A DNA stretch of 64,000 nt from Cordylochernes scorpioides (taxonomy: Eukaryota > Arthropoda > Arachnida > Pseudoscorpiones > Chernetidae). Made by a program: the position numbers and the translations under genes. The notes below the pieces were generated by a model that saw only the letters and a program-made list of their open reading frames with translations, was not told the DNA's origin and made no database searches. Positions within the stretch are counted from its first letter, which is position 1, and every line of letters starts with the position of its first letter. The DNA is taken from contig CP092864.1 in NCBI GenBank assembly GCA_030710605.1, positions 142,993,361 through 143,057,360 of the forward strand, written 5' to 3'. Shown in pieces: positions 1 through 12,400 of this stretch.

Positions 1-844
1 TTTATCCCAACATAAGCAGTACTTTTCTTTACTATGATTTGTACTTCAGGTTTTCATGAACCATATTTTCTGAATATTGGAGGCTATGACTCTCATAGAG
101 GTCCCAAGACTCTCATCGATCAAACTGGAGTGTTTGGGCTTTTTACGCAGGTGAGATCTTCCTGTCAGCTGCCTCCATCTCTTCCGCACTTTATACGTAA
201 GTGATCTGGCGACCACGCGGAATCTTTATTTTCATATCTGCTAGACCGTGACGGCGGGCGGCTGGCTTCGGCAACACTGGAGCTGACGTCACTTCCTGTT
301 GATGTAACCTGCAAGCGGCGTCGCCACGCTGACTTATTCTCTTTCTCCATGTTTACTATGTAATCTATATATAATCCTTTTACCTTGTAGTTAATTAAAT
401 AATAATTAACGTTGAGCGCTGTGTGTAATCAAATTGGAATACAATAATATCGATGTGTTTTTCGCAAATCGCAACGACAACAGCGTTTCAGCTCTTTCGT
501 TAGAAGGATGTCATCATTAAGTTAGCTGTAAAATATAGAAGCTGTGATTGGACACTTTGAGCTATTGGTGTACGAGCACAGGTCTTCAAATTACCCAATG
601 CACCCCTTATAGACCTTTTCTCTTGCCCATTGAACAAAATAATAGAAAAGCTACATGCTTCTTATACGATTTCAGTGTTTATCACAAAATCATAAAACAA
701 CACAATTGGAGAAGAATCAATCTTGCTGACAGACTGAGCTTCATATAAGCTGGCGTCAGATTTCATCAGGAAACTCTGTGAGTACCAATTAAATGCATAG
801 AAGAATTGATATCAGAAACATTTAACGTCATTTTTAAACCTCCA
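1..844. other. No gene recognised; GC-richer patch
   Basis: I recognise no coding exon here. A locally GC-richer patch at about 150-345 contains TGACGTCACTTCCTG (284-298), a CRE palindrome directly followed by an ETS-like CTTCCTG. That combination is common in animal promoters, but no transcript can be seen next to it. The short minus-strand reading frame over this patch shows no family signature, and I do not call it a gene. Confidence 0.4.
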
Positions 845-1264
845 AGTACACGTGGTAATCATGGTGAGTAGTGGCTGGCGACTACTTTTATACTAAGTAC
901 TACATGTCTTCACATATAGAAAGCAGTTCGGCTTTTTTAACTTACAAATATGCCCCAGAGCACTTTTTTTCTAGCATTCACTGGTGAATTTAGACTTTTG
1001 AAAAAGTCGGGCGCCATTGGAGCAATTTTTTAATTCAGAAAAATATTTTCAATTCGTTCTCGTGTTGTGACTCCTCCATATATCCAATACAACTCCTCCA
1101 CCGACCCTAAATGTTACTTGTTTAGATAAAAACTTTCAAACAGGGCCCTGGCACTTAAAAGTGCAAAGTCGAACGGCTTTTCACATGTTTAGACATGTGG
1201 TGCACTTACAGTAAAAGCAGTCGCCTACTTCTACCCACCATGATTACCATGGTCCACGTGTACT
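845..1264. mobile_element. Foldback (MITE-like) element with ~72-bp inverted ends
   Basis: The left arm (845-916, beginning AGTACACGTGG) is repeated in reverse complement at 1191-1264 (ending CCACGTGTACT), with a few mismatches. The two arms enclose about 275 bp without coding potential. A single related end occurs at about 5460-5525. This is the structure of a non-autonomous DNA transposon or foldback element. No transposase or clear TSD is visible, so the superfamily is unknown. Confidence 0.6.
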
Positions 1265-1851
1265 AGGTGTTGTGCCCGTTGTTTTGTCAATAATCCACTC
1301 TGATTCGTCGGAGCTCCCTTGGTACCGGTTTTATTTATAACCAGTGCCGGAATATAAGGAGAACACCACACACAGCCAGACGCGGAGTCTTCCGCTCGCA
1401 GCCAAAACCAAACTGCCAGGTTCCAGTCTCGGCCGGTTCCCGCCGCCAGGCGCGAAGTGGCGTGAGGATTCTCGCCTGAACCCTCAACACTAAGGATAAG
1501 CAAAAATATATGTAAACTTGGCGGCATGTGTGTGGACAAGATAAATGCTCCTATCAATGATTTTAGGAACGGAGAATATGTTGCACACACACACACACAC
1601 ACAGTGATAACATATAAAAGATAAATTTATCAACAAAAGCGAAGAAAAAAAGCAAACAATGATCAGAGTATCAGTAAATAGGTAATCAGCTATACGCAGT
1701 CTTGTGGTGAGATTTAACAATCACTGCGTATAGCAAAATTATTGCTTCATGACGTTTGAAGTTTCTTTATATTCAAATGATGAAAACAGAAAGGAATGAT
1801 CCCATGGTATTAGCGTGCCATCTATATTCACAATTATAAACTATTTATACA
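1265..1851. other. No gene; contains (CA)n microsatellite
   Basis: A moderately GC-rich stretch (about 1330-1490) and a perfect CA dinucleotide run at 1583-1602 are the only notable features. The two minus-strand reading frames that cross the CA run, with their Cys-Val repeats, are microsatellite translations and not genes. Confidence 0.5.
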
Positions 1852-2055
1852 TCAACAAAAAGCCTTTATTTAGGGTTACTGACCCTATACAGGATTCACC
1901 AGAGGTATGCATAAGAACAAAGCAGTGAGACAAAGGAAATAACGATATAGACAGAAGAAAAAAAAAACAAGAAAGAGGGAAGCAAGAAAAACAACACAAA
2001 AAGAGTAGCAGTAAGAAAGTGAGGAGTGAGTGTCACTTGGCCTTCTTCTGAGATA
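1852..2055 (-). repeat. LINE/SINE 3' tail, copy 1
   Basis: Read on the minus strand this ends with AATAAAGGCTTTTTGTTG, a polyadenylation-like signal and simple tail, preceded by a pyrimidine-rich stretch. It closely matches 50880-51092 on the plus strand, including the segment around TGAATCCTGTATAGGGTCAG. Two highly similar, oppositely oriented copies 49 kb apart mark a recently active retroposon family. Only the 3' untranslated part is present. Confidence 0.65.
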
Positions 2056-2382
2056 TGGACTTGTGGAAACCATAAAACGCCGTAGCAATATACTTATTCT
2101 GGGTCATATTGTCAATTATTGATGGAAGTGAAGCACAGAGTTGCCCAGTTTTGAGCATAAGGGTTCTTCTTTCTTAACTATTTATAAACGCGTATGTTTA
2201 TTTTCAAAAATAAGCAATTCTCTAGAGTCCTTACAGCGATGAAATATATATAGGGAGGTCTTGTCTGAAAAGGTTTAACACTAATAAGCCGGGCCCTCCC
2301 AATATCTTTCTCAATGCAGCAATGGCTGTAAAGATTTGCTTATTAAAAAAAAAAAAAAAAAAAAAAACTTAGGCGCTTAAAT
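2056..2382. other. No gene; A-tract
   Basis: AT-rich non-coding DNA with a homopolymer A run at about 2344-2367. Nothing else was recognised. Confidence 0.4.
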
Positions 2383-2990
2383 ATCAGGTTGTCCCATAAA
2401 TAATGGCCGTTTTTAGAAACACATTTTTGAAAAAAAAAACATAAATAATTTGGCAACACATGCAAATTATACATTGTTCTAAAGCTTACAGCACGCGCAT
2501 TCACGTGCAGTCATTCTTTCGAAAATTTCACGAATGATAAAAAATCTATAATTTAAAATATTGAGCAATGGAACTTAGGAATTTGCGCATTATTTTGCTT
2601 CACGAATTTAAACTTGGACGTTCGGCCGCCCAGGCAACCAAAACATTATTGAGGCCTGGGGATAAGCTTCTTTCGAAAGAACCACAAGAAGATGGTTTCA
2701 GAAATTTAAAGTTGGCAATTTCGGATTTGAAGATCAAGATGATCGTGGTCGTCGGTCAACCTTCAAAAATCAAGATCTAAAGTCTGATATTGAATCCAAT
2801 AATACCCGAACAGTGCGTGAGGTAAGTGTGCAGAGCTTAATGCTTAAAAAAATCAACCATTGCTAGACATCTTCACCAAATTGGCAAAACAAAAAAAAAA
2901 TTGCCACAATGGGTCCCGCACGATTTGAGTGATGCTCAACGTTAGAGACGTCTAGAAATTTGCAGTTCTTTGTTGGCTCGCAACAATATA
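2383..2990 (+). pseudogene. mariner transposase remnant (N-terminal half)
   Basis: The left edge carries a mariner-type terminal motif, GGTTGTCCCATAAATAATGG. From 2568 the reading frame gives MELRNLRIILLHEFKLGRSA, the first helix-turn-helix of a mariner/SETMAR-like transposase. After a frameshift near 2645 the homology continues through RRWFQKFKVGNFGFED and the linker ARHLHQIGK to WVPHDLSDAQ and EICSSLLARN (about 2980). There are at least two in-frame stops. The catalytic DD34D half and the right terminal repeat are missing, so this is a dead, 3'-truncated copy of a cut-and-paste transposase. Confidence 0.85.
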
Positions 2991-3605
2991 GTTTAAAAGT
3001 TTGGAAAAGGGAAATGAGTGCTATTGTCAGGATTCCATTTGAAATCGCTATCAACAAATCCCCTTTGTGGCACTTTATATGAATCCTAACCATTACAATA
3101 TGGCACTTCTATAAATCCCTAGGTGTTTGGAAGCATATAAATCCCATTCCGCTAACTTGGGTTATATTTATATGTCCCATTCTAAGGAATTTAATGATAT
3201 GCGGGATGTAAATCACTGTAATTTTTACCCTCTCCCTATTAAATTCTTATTCCCCTTTAGGTTTTTAGTTGCGCACAATAGGAATCCAAACAAATTCTCT
3301 ACAGAGACTTATCATAGAATCCATCATATCCAGAAAGCACAATAGCATTAACAGAAGAATAGAAATTCCGAAAATTTATAATATACTATTCCCTGAACCC
3401 ACCCTATAACCTCCAAATGAATATATCGCTTCTGAATAGCAAACTCGATAAGCACGCACAATGGACCACAAGCTGCGAGTGATGTTCGAAGTAACTTAAT
3501 GAATCCGATGGCTTCTACTGAAGAACTGGGTGAATAGACTTATTAATTAACCTCTAAGACTTTATATTCTGACTTTGTAAACAACCCATAATCCATCCAT
3601 GTACC
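2991..3605. other. No gene recognised
   Basis: AT-rich sequence between the mariner remnant and the Helitron. A 72-codon open frame at 3127-3345 shows no family signature. It could be old retroelement sequence, but I cannot assign it. Confidence 0.35.
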
Positions 3606-4145
3606 CCTATATATATATAAAAGTCAGTGTATGTATGTAGGTATGTTTGTCGGCTATACAAGTCCACAATACGTAATCTATTTGGCTGAAATTTTAAAAG
3701 TATATAGAGTTGAATCTGGAAAAAATTATAGGCAAATTTTTAGGCTTCTATCTCGAATATCCTTAAAATTATTAACAAATTTTCCCTATTTAACTCGCAA
3801 TCAGCGCCTCACTGCGGTAACTTCGAGAAGTAAAGTTGAGGAAGGATGGACCACGTGGGGCGACGGTGACCTTGAGTGACGTAATGACCGTGTAGGGGCA
3901 AGAAATCACTTGATATCATTTTAGGTATAATCAAATTTAAAATATATTTATATAAAAAATCACAATAATACAATTTTCAAATATCTTTGTGAAAATTTAC
4001 ATTTTATTTTTATATTTTAAAAACACACAAAGTTTAGAGCGGGACGTTTCACAAGAGTGACATCCACGGCACCAATTTATAATAGTATTTTAATAAAAAC
4101 ATTTAATCGGGTAAAACCCGGGCGTTGCCCGGGTCATTCGGCTAG
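3606..4145 (+). mobile_element. Non-autonomous Helitron, family 2
   Basis: The 5' edge is the TA-rich start (CTATATATATATAAAAG) followed by TATGTTTGTCGGCTATACA. The 3' edge is a GC hairpin, CCCGGGCGTTGCCCGGG, then TCATTCGG and the terminal CTAG (4142-4145). A subterminal hairpin followed within about 10 nt by CTRR is the diagnostic Helitron 3' terminus. About 540 bp, with no Rep/helicase coding capacity. Its internal motif around GCGGGACGTTTCACAAGAG recurs at 57.8 kb. Confidence 0.75.
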
Positions 4146-4490
4146 TAAACTATAAAGACGCCTGATAATTATGTATATTTCTGTCAATTCTACTAATTCT
4201 TATTCTTTAAGCAAAATAACTGCTTGTTTTCGACTGCTTGAATATAGGTTTATGCTAAGCCCTTCCTTTCTTTTTCCCCCTTATTTGATACACTGTAAAT
4301 AACATCGCTGATTACTGGTATTTTTACTGTTATTCCTGCATGTACCCTACATTTATGTTCGGATAATCTGTATGAGACCAAAAGGTCTTAATAAAGCGTT
4401 GTATTTATGTTTTAAAAAGTAAGTTTCCTCAACAGTGTTATTTGGCAAAATATTTAGTAGAATAAAACAGCGAGGAAACTCTACTGCGTT
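4146..4490 (+). repeat. Old LINE-type 3' tail
   Basis: Positions about 4330-4412 end in CTTAATAAAGCGTTGTATTT. This resembles the tail architecture of other LINE 3' ends in the window (short stem, then AATAAAG and a simple tail). The younger LINE insertion at 4491 lies just downstream. There is no coding capacity. Confidence 0.4.
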
Positions 4491-4770
4491 ATACAATCCC
4501 GACACCCCATCTACGGTCATATGGCCCAAAAACAAGGAGGATCTCTTCGAGTTTCTCTCGTCTAGGGACATAGGGTCATTCTTGCTGAGTTTCTCGGCAC
4601 AGCCGCCGAGCGTGCTCGCGACTACCATCCAACGATTCAAAGAGGAATATCCGAGCTCAGGCTGGCTCTCGGCTCCTGACGGAATCCAGATGTAAATATT
4701 CCATTACTGACTCTTGACTGAGTGTAATTGTTGACTAAATAGTCAATAAAGTTTATTTTCATTGTCAAAA
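4491..4770 (+). mobile_element. 5'-truncated LINE 3' end with TSD
   Basis: The insertion is bracketed by a perfect 15-bp target-site duplication, AAACTCTACTGCGTT (4476-4490 and 4771-4785), the hallmark of target-primed reverse transcription. The body encodes the last ~67 residues of a LINE ORF2, ending GWLSAPDGIQM and a stop at 4693-4695. A short 3' UTR with CAATAAAGTTTATTTTC and a short A tail follows. The opposite-strand frame at 4353-4640 is a shadow. Clade assignment is not possible from this fragment, though Jockey/CR1-like is plausible. Confidence 0.85.
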
Positions 4771-4785
4771 AAACTCTACTGCGTT

Positions 4786-5159
4786 TCATTCAGAATGAAA
4801 GCAGTTGCACGCTCAGATTTTCCTCTTTACCATTCTGATCCAATACTACTTTTGACCATTTTATCCTATTATTCTTATTCTAGCTTTCTAGAGTCAGTTC
4901 TCGCTGTTACTTCCTTTAGCTTTTTGACTTCATTGATCTAAATAAGACGATCGGTGGACGGGTGAGATTCTTGACAGACACGACCTGGGATCGAACCCAC
5001 AATGGACACTTTTTAGGAAGAAAAATTGCTTCGATGGCCTCCGATTCTTTTAAGAAGTCCAACTTCCACCAGTGAGTGAGAGTACCTAAACTGTACAAAC
5101 TGGCACACTTGTAAACAAAATTCGTACTGGTTTCTATATGTATGTTGATATGTAGTATA
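4786..5159. other. No gene; tRNA-type B-box motif on minus strand
   Basis: GGGATCGAACCC (4987-4998) is the reverse complement of a Pol III B-box (GGTTCGATCCC), which suggests a decayed tRNA-derived SINE on the minus strand. No convincing A-box or cloverleaf could be placed. Confidence 0.35.
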
Positions 5160-5457
5160 CACCTATCCCCCGATTTACACGGTACTTGTTTTACACGTTT
5201 TCGCTTTTACACGGTTTTCCAAATAAGTATTTTGTTGTTGTTTTTTTTTTTTTTTTTGTTTTTATCGCACTATACTAAATGCTACTGTGATTGAACACAT
5301 GCGCTGTGTACACATCTCACGAGGAATCCCGAGCTTATGTGCTGACTACATATTTTAACCTGTCAATGCATTTTATTTTTATTTCTGTGTACACCTATCC
5401 CCCGATTTACACGTTTTTCTCAGGAACGTATCTACCGTGTAAATCGGGGGATAGGTG
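5160..5457. mobile_element. Tc1/mariner-like MITE with three terminal repeats
   Basis: Starts CACCTATCCCCCGATTTACA and ends with its reverse complement; TA lies on both sides (5158-5159 and 5458-5459). A second left terminus sits internally at 5392, so 5392-5457 is itself a 66-bp palindrome made of two ends. The same three-ended layout, inverted, occurs at 30208-30471. The interior contains a T tract and TTATCGCACTATACTAAA, which is shared between the copies. Non-coding, and presumably mobilised by a Tigger/pogo-type transposase. Confidence 0.75.
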
Positions 5458-6634
5458 TACTTACAGTAAAAACCAGGCGCTCACTACCCATGATAATTAT
5501 CATGGCATGTTCCATGTACACGTCCTGCCCAGAAGTCCATCCCCTTCTCTACTTGGCCGGCGGGAGAAGCAGCACAAGTAAGGGACTGCCCTGTAGGATG
5601 AAGTACGGTGTCGTGAGCCCCGAGCCGCTACGGTAAACGTGAAAGCCTACAGGGAACTTGAAATATGGCTGACTAACGATGCAATGGCACTCCCCCCCCC
5701 CCCCCCCTCCTTTCCATGGAGCAACAAAATCAGAAATTTGGACAAGACACTTCCACCACCATGTACATGATGAGATTTGTACCAGAAAAAAAAGTCAGAA
5801 ACGAGACGGAGTAACGAGGATTAAAAAAAGAGAAACAGTTTCCAACAATGTGTGTGTGTGTGAAAATTAAAATGTAGGTTCGAGGTTGAACAGAGAGTCC
5901 GCACTGGATCTCCCTCTCCAGCAGTTTAACGTTCACGGACTTATCACCGGCGGCACAATGGCGCAGCACAAAGGACGAAAAATGAGGCGCTATCACGTCA
6001 CCGGAGCGTGAAGGAAACATTTAACACAACAGGAAAACCAAGACAAACGACTCCGTCCACGAGAAACAAAAGAAATGCCCTTATCAATTCCAACCTCGTT
6101 TAAAAATAATGATGGGGCGAGAAGGAATAATAATATTCCGGGAATGAAAGGAGGGGGTTAAAAAAAAAAGAGAGCGACGTGGAAAGGGGTGCAGGTCGGA
6201 TTTTTTTTCCCCGAGTCGAAGGGAGGGTGGGTAGCTTATCTGGCGAGGACAAAGGGAGAACTGGACTGGGAGAAGACAAAGCTACCCTTATCGCCGATAC
6301 TCTAACCAGCAATAATTAGCCCCTCCCCGCGCCTAAGACAATGGTCATATCGACGTTTCTTATTGGCCAGCGCCATAAGACAAAGCAGTCGATCGACCTA
6401 CGAAACCAAACGAAAATTTCACATCGACTAGACCTCGACTTATGCAATTAAGGTAACAGCAGTAGTGTGTTAGACAGACTGTTTAAAGGATTTTCTTTGA
6501 TGGACGAATAATTGTTAGGCTATAGTGACAGAGGGGATCTAATAAAAGTGTTTTTTTTTTTTAAGAACAGGTGGTCTGTGGGATGTGTATTGAAGGATGA
6601 TGATCGTTTGGTTCAACATTAATGGCTCGGTTAG
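5458..6634. other. No gene; partial foldback end, poly-C, mixed sequence
   Basis: 5460-5525 matches one arm of the 845-1264 foldback element. A C-tract lies at about 5693-5709 and a short TG run at 5848-5860. The GC-balanced stretch at 5880-6320 is not obviously repetitive and has no recognisable protein on either strand. The minus-strand frames at 5730-6020 and 6100-6312 show no family signature. Confidence 0.4.
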
Positions 6635-7096
6635 TGACAAAAGTTACCACTTTTGCGGGTTAACACACAAATTGGAATAAGCTAGGGCCTAAATTAAAGT
6701 ACCTTAATACACAGAAAAGCGTACACTCAAGAATACAACACTAACAACAAAAGGGAGATAAAAACAACTCACGATTTGTTAAATAAAATAAAAAAAGTAC
6801 TTAGCTTTATTGTAGCGTTGGGAGGGATCGGACTGGGGACATAGGGAAGCCAAGAGAACAGCCAGACAGGGAAAACCGCCAGTAGAAAAACCACTTTAAG
6901 TGGCTCCACACCAATTATCCACGCATTCTCTGTTCTCACCGCATTTCCCTCGTCCCCTTTATATACAAACATGGCCACATTCGTCCAATGAGAAGGCTTG
7001 AGAGATTGGTTCACTAACAAACGAAGACAACATTCTTCCCTCTAAAACCTGATCAAAAAAAAAAAAACTAAAAATGTTTGTCAATATAATTTGACA
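6635..7096 (-). mobile_element. Solo LTR (family L1), 4-bp TSD TTAG
   Basis: Read on the minus strand this 462-bp unit begins TGTCAAATTATATTGACAAA and ends ACTTTTGTCA, so it is bounded by TG...CA. It is flanked by TTAG on both sides (6631-6634 and 7097-7100). It contains a TATA-like TTTGTATATAAAGG upstream of a G-rich leader and an AATAAAG polyadenylation signal, the order expected of U3-R-U5. No internal retroelement sequence adjoins it, so it is a solo LTR left by recombination. Further copies lie at 9058, 34423 and 40449. The 83-codon frame inside it is not a gene. Confidence 0.85.
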
Positions 7097-7632
7097 TTAG
7101 ACCTCAAAACATCGGGGTTGAAAAGAGTCTAGAGGAAAGATTTAAATACTTTTCGTGTGACTACTTTGGAGATCTTCAATAAATGTCCACACCAAGAACT
7201 TCTAAAGCCAAAAGAGATCATAGAATAATACAAAAAAATAGCGCGTTATCTATATATAACAAATGAAAACATTAAGACACACAAAGCCTTTATTAAGACG
7301 TTAGTCTTATACAGATTCTCCGTACAAGGTGCAATAACAGGAAAAGAGCAGCACAGGAAACAAGTAGTTCCGCAACTATATACAATTATTAGTAATAAGG
7401 AAAAGTAAGATTTAATATGAAAGGTCGACCCCTCGATGTTTCGTCATCATTCTGAGGTGTAAGAACAATAGCTTCCAAGTTCTCTTTTCTCCCTCTTTAC
7501 ACCTACTGCCTTGTAAAAATTATATAGGGCCTGAGCAACTAGTCTGCTTGTTTGGGCACTGGTTAACATCGTTTGGATTGACCTAAGTTGGCTGGTGTCT
7601 ACCATTGAAAAGAATGTCCTTCTCTCCTCACT
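7097..7632. repeat. LINE 3' tail (minus) and unassigned sequence
   Basis: Positions about 7275-7400, read on the minus strand, give a LINE tail (GAATCTGTATAAGAC ... AATAAAGGCTTTGTG). It is related to those at 20279-20754 and 62835-62930. The remainder is AT-rich and unassigned. Confidence 0.5.
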
Positions 7633-7997
7633 AATAAAAACATTAAGACATGAATGTTTATTTTCACAAATAAATCAAAAACTTATACTATCCTTACTAC
7701 AAATAAAAAAAAATATATTTAAATGTAATTCTACTGTCCTAAAAGCTTATGTCCATAGTTTACTTAAATACCATTTATAAAATTCCACCCTTCAGTGTAG
7801 CCTATATAAGCATAATGATCCAAGACAGTATTAGAGCTCTAAATAAGCTGTCTGGTAGATTAAATTGGCGAAACCGCTGTGAGGGTTTACCACTTTATCA
7901 GTGCCAAGTCCTCTCAATATTTTTTCATCGCAATAAGGACAGTAGAAGTTTGATTTATTTGTGAAAAAAAACATTCGCGTCTTAATGTCTTCATTTA
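7633..7997. mobile_element. Foldback element with ~47-bp inverted ends
   Basis: AATAAAAACATTAAGACATG at 7633 and the following bases through TTCACAAATAAATC are found in reverse complement at 7949-7997. The interior contains CTGTCCTAAAAGCTTATGTC, which recurs inverted at about 33880-33915, so the element is a family. A related single end lies near 7255-7285. There is no transposase, and the 61- and 71-codon frames inside are spurious. Confidence 0.55.
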
Positions 7998-9057
7998 TTA
8001 TATATAAATATCATAGACATTAAGCGTAAATCCCGAAATTTAATAGGAATTTTAAAATTCTTTCCTCCCTGCTGAAAGAAAGGCAAACTATAGTTACTAA
8101 CTAAAAGAGATCAATCCTTTCTTCCGATGAAATACGGGCGCCAACCTTTGATAAATCCTAGAAAACAATCCTCAATCTTCTTCATTTTCTACACATTATC
8201 AAAGACGATCCTGAGCACTTCATTGGAAAGTACAAATCAGGATGAACTAAGTAGAACACACGGAGAGAATAAAACCTACATCTCTCTCAATTGGTCTGTC
8301 AAACTTCTTCCGAGTAAACAGATCAATTTTTCTAAGAATGTGTTTTCTTCTGTTGGGATATGGGCTATCTGAAGTAAGGATGGAATCTACCAGAATAGAT
8401 AGAAGAAAAAACGCCGTACCATCTAATGATTGTCTTTACAACCTGGAATTTTGGTATTAGTAGAATTTCCGTTAATATTTCCTTTTTGGATGTGAAGCTT
8501 AGACAACGACTAAAATAAACGGAAAATTATTATTTTTCATATCTGAGGTGTGGTTAGAAAAATCTTCAAAATCATTTGAAAATAGAGTGTGGCAAACAAG
8601 GAAGTTCGGAGAAGATTTAATAGAGAATATAGACCTTCTAAATGTGAAACATAAACAGTTGGAAGGACTTGCACTTCGAGGTTCATCGAGAGATTGGAGA
8701 TGTCTATTGGAAGCATTAAAGAATGAAGGAGGAGGCAGACTGAGAAAGATATAAAAAATATTAAAACTACGCAGAACAGAGAGAGAAATGGCGTGTTCCA
8801 AGATGGCTGACCTCCGAATGGAAAATAGCTGCACTATCTATTGAGGAAATGTAAGCAGAAGGTGAAGTACATCTCGTACATCTGCTTACATATTGCGCGA
8901 GCTTTCGGGCGGGACATCCTTGGACATGAGAGTTGAAAATTAAAACTAATTAAACTACAACTACAAGTGCCGCATATGTTGCAAGAAAAACCAGATCTAT
9001 TCCCTTATATCTCAGAATCAAGGATCCAGTTAAGAATTCCTTCTCAGTTAGAATTAT
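7998..9057. other. No gene recognised
   Basis: Mixed-composition sequence. Frames at 8127-8372 (plus), 8548-8754 (plus) and its antisense at 8499-8834 are open, but no domain or motif can be recognised. They could be old retroelement fragments. No splice-site or promoter context supports a gene. Confidence 0.35.
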
Positions 9058-9428
9058 TGACAAAGGGTTATCTCACAAAAATGCAATATACTAGGGCCTA
9101 AAGTAAGAGTAACTTAATACACAGAAAAGCGTGCACTTAAAGGTACAACACCACGAACAAAAAAGATGTAAATAAAAACTCACGATTTGTAAAATAAAAT
9201 AAAAATTTTATTGTAGCGTTGGTAGGGATCGGACCGGGGTCACACAGGTATGCGAGGAGATCACCAGACACGGATAAATCACGCAGAGAACACTTTAAGC
9301 GTTTCCACACAATAATCAACCACACTGTATACCTCGCATTCCCTTAGCCTCCTCTTATATACAAACATGACCATTTTCGTCCAATTAGAAGGAGTGAGAG
9401 ATTGGTTTACTTAAAAAACAACATATAC
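9058..9428 (-). mobile_element. Truncated LTR of family L1
   Basis: The 3' portion of the same LTR family as 6635-7096 and 40449-40911, on the minus strand. It shares AGGGATCGGACCGGGG, the AATAAA region and the TATA-like segment near 9353-9362. The U3 end is missing. Similarity stops at about 9415, just before the 43-bp minisatellite begins at 9429, so the array apparently abuts or replaced the LTR start. Confidence 0.7.
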
Positions 9429-12400
9429 AGCTCCATATATAGAGAGATAACATATATAAGCTCCATATATATTGAGCTAACATAGAAGAGAAGGATGAGG
9501 TAGCTCCATATATAGAGAGATAACATATATAAGCTCCATATATATTGAGCTAACATAGAAGAGAAGGATGAGGTAGCTCCATATATAGAGAGATAACATA
9601 TATAAGCTCCATATATATTGAGCTAACATAGAAGAGAAGGATGAGGTAGCTCCATATATAGAGAGCTAACATAGAAGAGAATAATGAGGTAGCTCCATAT
9701 ATAGAGAGCTAACATAGAAGAGAAGGATGAGGTAGCTCCATATATAGAGAGCTAACATAGAAGAGAATGATCAGGTAGCTCCATATATAGAGAGCTAACA
9801 TAGAAGAGAAGGATGAGGTAGCTCCATATATAGAGAGCTAACATAGAAGAGAAGGATGAGGTAGCTCCATATATAGAGAGCTAACATAGAAGAGAAGGAT
9901 GAGGTAGCTCCATATATAGAGAGCTAACATAGAAGAGAAGGATGAGGTAGCTCCATATATAGAGAGCTAACATAGAAGAGAAGGATGAGGTAGCTCCATA
10001 TATAGAGAGCTAACATAGAAGAGAAGGATGAGGTAGCTCCATATATAGAGAGCTAACATAGAAGAGAATGATCAGGTAGCTCCATATATAGAGAGCTAAC
10101 ATAGAAGAGAATGATCAGGTAGCTCCATATATAGAGAGCTAACATAGAAGAGAATGATCAGGTAGTTCCATATATAGAGAGCTAACATAGAAGAGAAGGA
10201 TGAGTTAGCTCCATATATAGAGAGCTAACATAGAAGAGAAGGATGAGGTAGCTCCATATATAGAGAGCTAACATAGAAGAGAAGGATGAGGTAGCTCCAT
10301 ATATAGAGAGCTAACATAGAAGAGAAGGATGAGGTAGCTCCATATATAGAGAGCTAACATAGAAGAGAAGGATGAGGTAGCTCCATATATAGAGAGCTAA
10401 CATAGAAGAGAATGATCAGGTAGCTCCATATATAGAGAGCTAACATAGAAGAGAATGATCAGGTAGCTCCATATATAGAGAGCTAACATAGAAGAGAATG
10501 ATCAGGTAGTTCCATATATAGAGAGCTAACATAGAAGAGAATGATCAGGTAGCTCCATATATAGAGAGCTAACATAGAAGAGAATGATCAGGTAGCTCCA
10601 TATATAGAGAGCTAACATAGAAGAGAATGATCAGGTAGTTCCATATATAGAGAGCTAACATAGAAGAGAAGGATGAGTTAGCTCATATAGAGAGAGCTAA
10701 CATAGAAGAGAATGATCAGGTAGCTCCATATATAGAGAGCTAACATAGAAGAGAAGGATGAGGTAGCTCATATATAGAGAGCTAACATAGAAGAGAAGGA
10801 TGAGGTAGCTCCATATATAGAGAGCTAACATAGAAGAGAATGATCAGGTAGCTCATATATAGAGAGCTAACATAGAAGAGAAGGATGAGGTGGCTCCATA
10901 TATAGAGAGCTAACATAGAAGAGAAGGATGAGGTAGCTCCATATATAGAGAGCTAACATAGAAGAGAAGATGAGGTAGCTCCATATATAGAGAGCTAACA
11001 TAGAAGAGAATGATCAGTTAGCTCCATATATAGAGAGCTAACATAGAAGAGAAGGATGAGGTAGCTCCATATATAGAGAGCTAACATAGAAGAGAATGAT
11101 CAGGTAGTTCCATATATAGAGAGCTAACATAGAAGAGAAGGATGAGGTGGCTCCATATATAGAGAGCTAACATAGAAGAGAAGGATGAGGTAGCTCCATA
11201 TATAGAGAGCTAACATAGAAGAGAAGGATGAGGTAGCTCCATATATAGAGAGCTAACATAGAAGAGAAGGATGAGGTAGCTCCATATATAGAGAGCTAAC
11301 ATAGAAGAGAATGATCAGGTAGCTCCATATATAGAGAGCTAACATAGAAGAGAAGATGAGGTAGCTCCATATATAGAGAGCTAACATAGAAGAGAATGAT
11401 CAGGTAGTTCCATATATAGAGAGCTAACATAGAAGAGAAGGATGAGGTTGCTCCATATATAGAGAGCTAACATAGAAGAGAAGGATGAGGTAGCTCCATA
11501 TATAGAGAGCTAACATAGAAGAGAAGGATGAGGTAGCTCCATATATAGAGAGCTAACATAGAAGAGAAGGATGAGGTAGCTCCATATATAGAGAGCTAAC
11601 ATAGAAGAGAATGATCAGTAGCTCCATATAGAGAGCTAACATAGAAGAGAAGGATGAGGTAGCTCCATATATAGAGAGCTAACATAGAAGAGAATGATCA
11701 GGTAGTTCCATATATAGAGAGCTAACATAGAAGAGAAGATGAGGTGGCTCCATATATAGAGAGCTAACAGAGAAGAGAAGGATGAGGTAGCTCCATATAT
11801 AGAGAGCTAACATAGAAGAGAAGGATGAGGTAGCTCCATATATAGAGAGCTAACATAGAAGAGAAGGATGAGGTAGCTCCATATATAGAGAGCTAACATA
11901 GAAGAGAATGATCAGGTAGCTCCATATATAGAGAGCTAACATAGAAGAGAATGATCAGGTAGCTCCATATATAGAGAGCTAACATAGAAGAGAATGATCA
12001 GGTAGCTCCATATATAGAGAGCTAACATAGAAGAGAATGATCAGGTAGCTCCATATATAGAGAGCTAACATAGAAGAGAATGATCAGGTAGCTCCATATA
12101 TAGAGAGCTAACATAGAAGAGAATGATCAGGTAGTTCCATATATAGAGAGCTAACATAGAAGAGAAGGATGAGTTAGCTCCATATAGAGAGAGCTAACAT
12201 AGAAGAGAATGATCAGTAGCTCCATATATAGAGAGCTAACATAGAAGAGAAGGATGAGGTAGCTCCATATATAGAGAGCTAACATAGAAGAGAAGGATGA
12301 GGTAGCTCCATATATAGAGAGCTAACATAGAAGAGAATGATCAGGTAGCTCCATATATAGAGAGCTAACATAGAAGAGAAGGATGAGTGGCTCCATATAT

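Noticed and set aside
1231-1720. Minus-strand frames with Cys-Val repeats
   Set aside because: Produced by a CA dinucleotide microsatellite.
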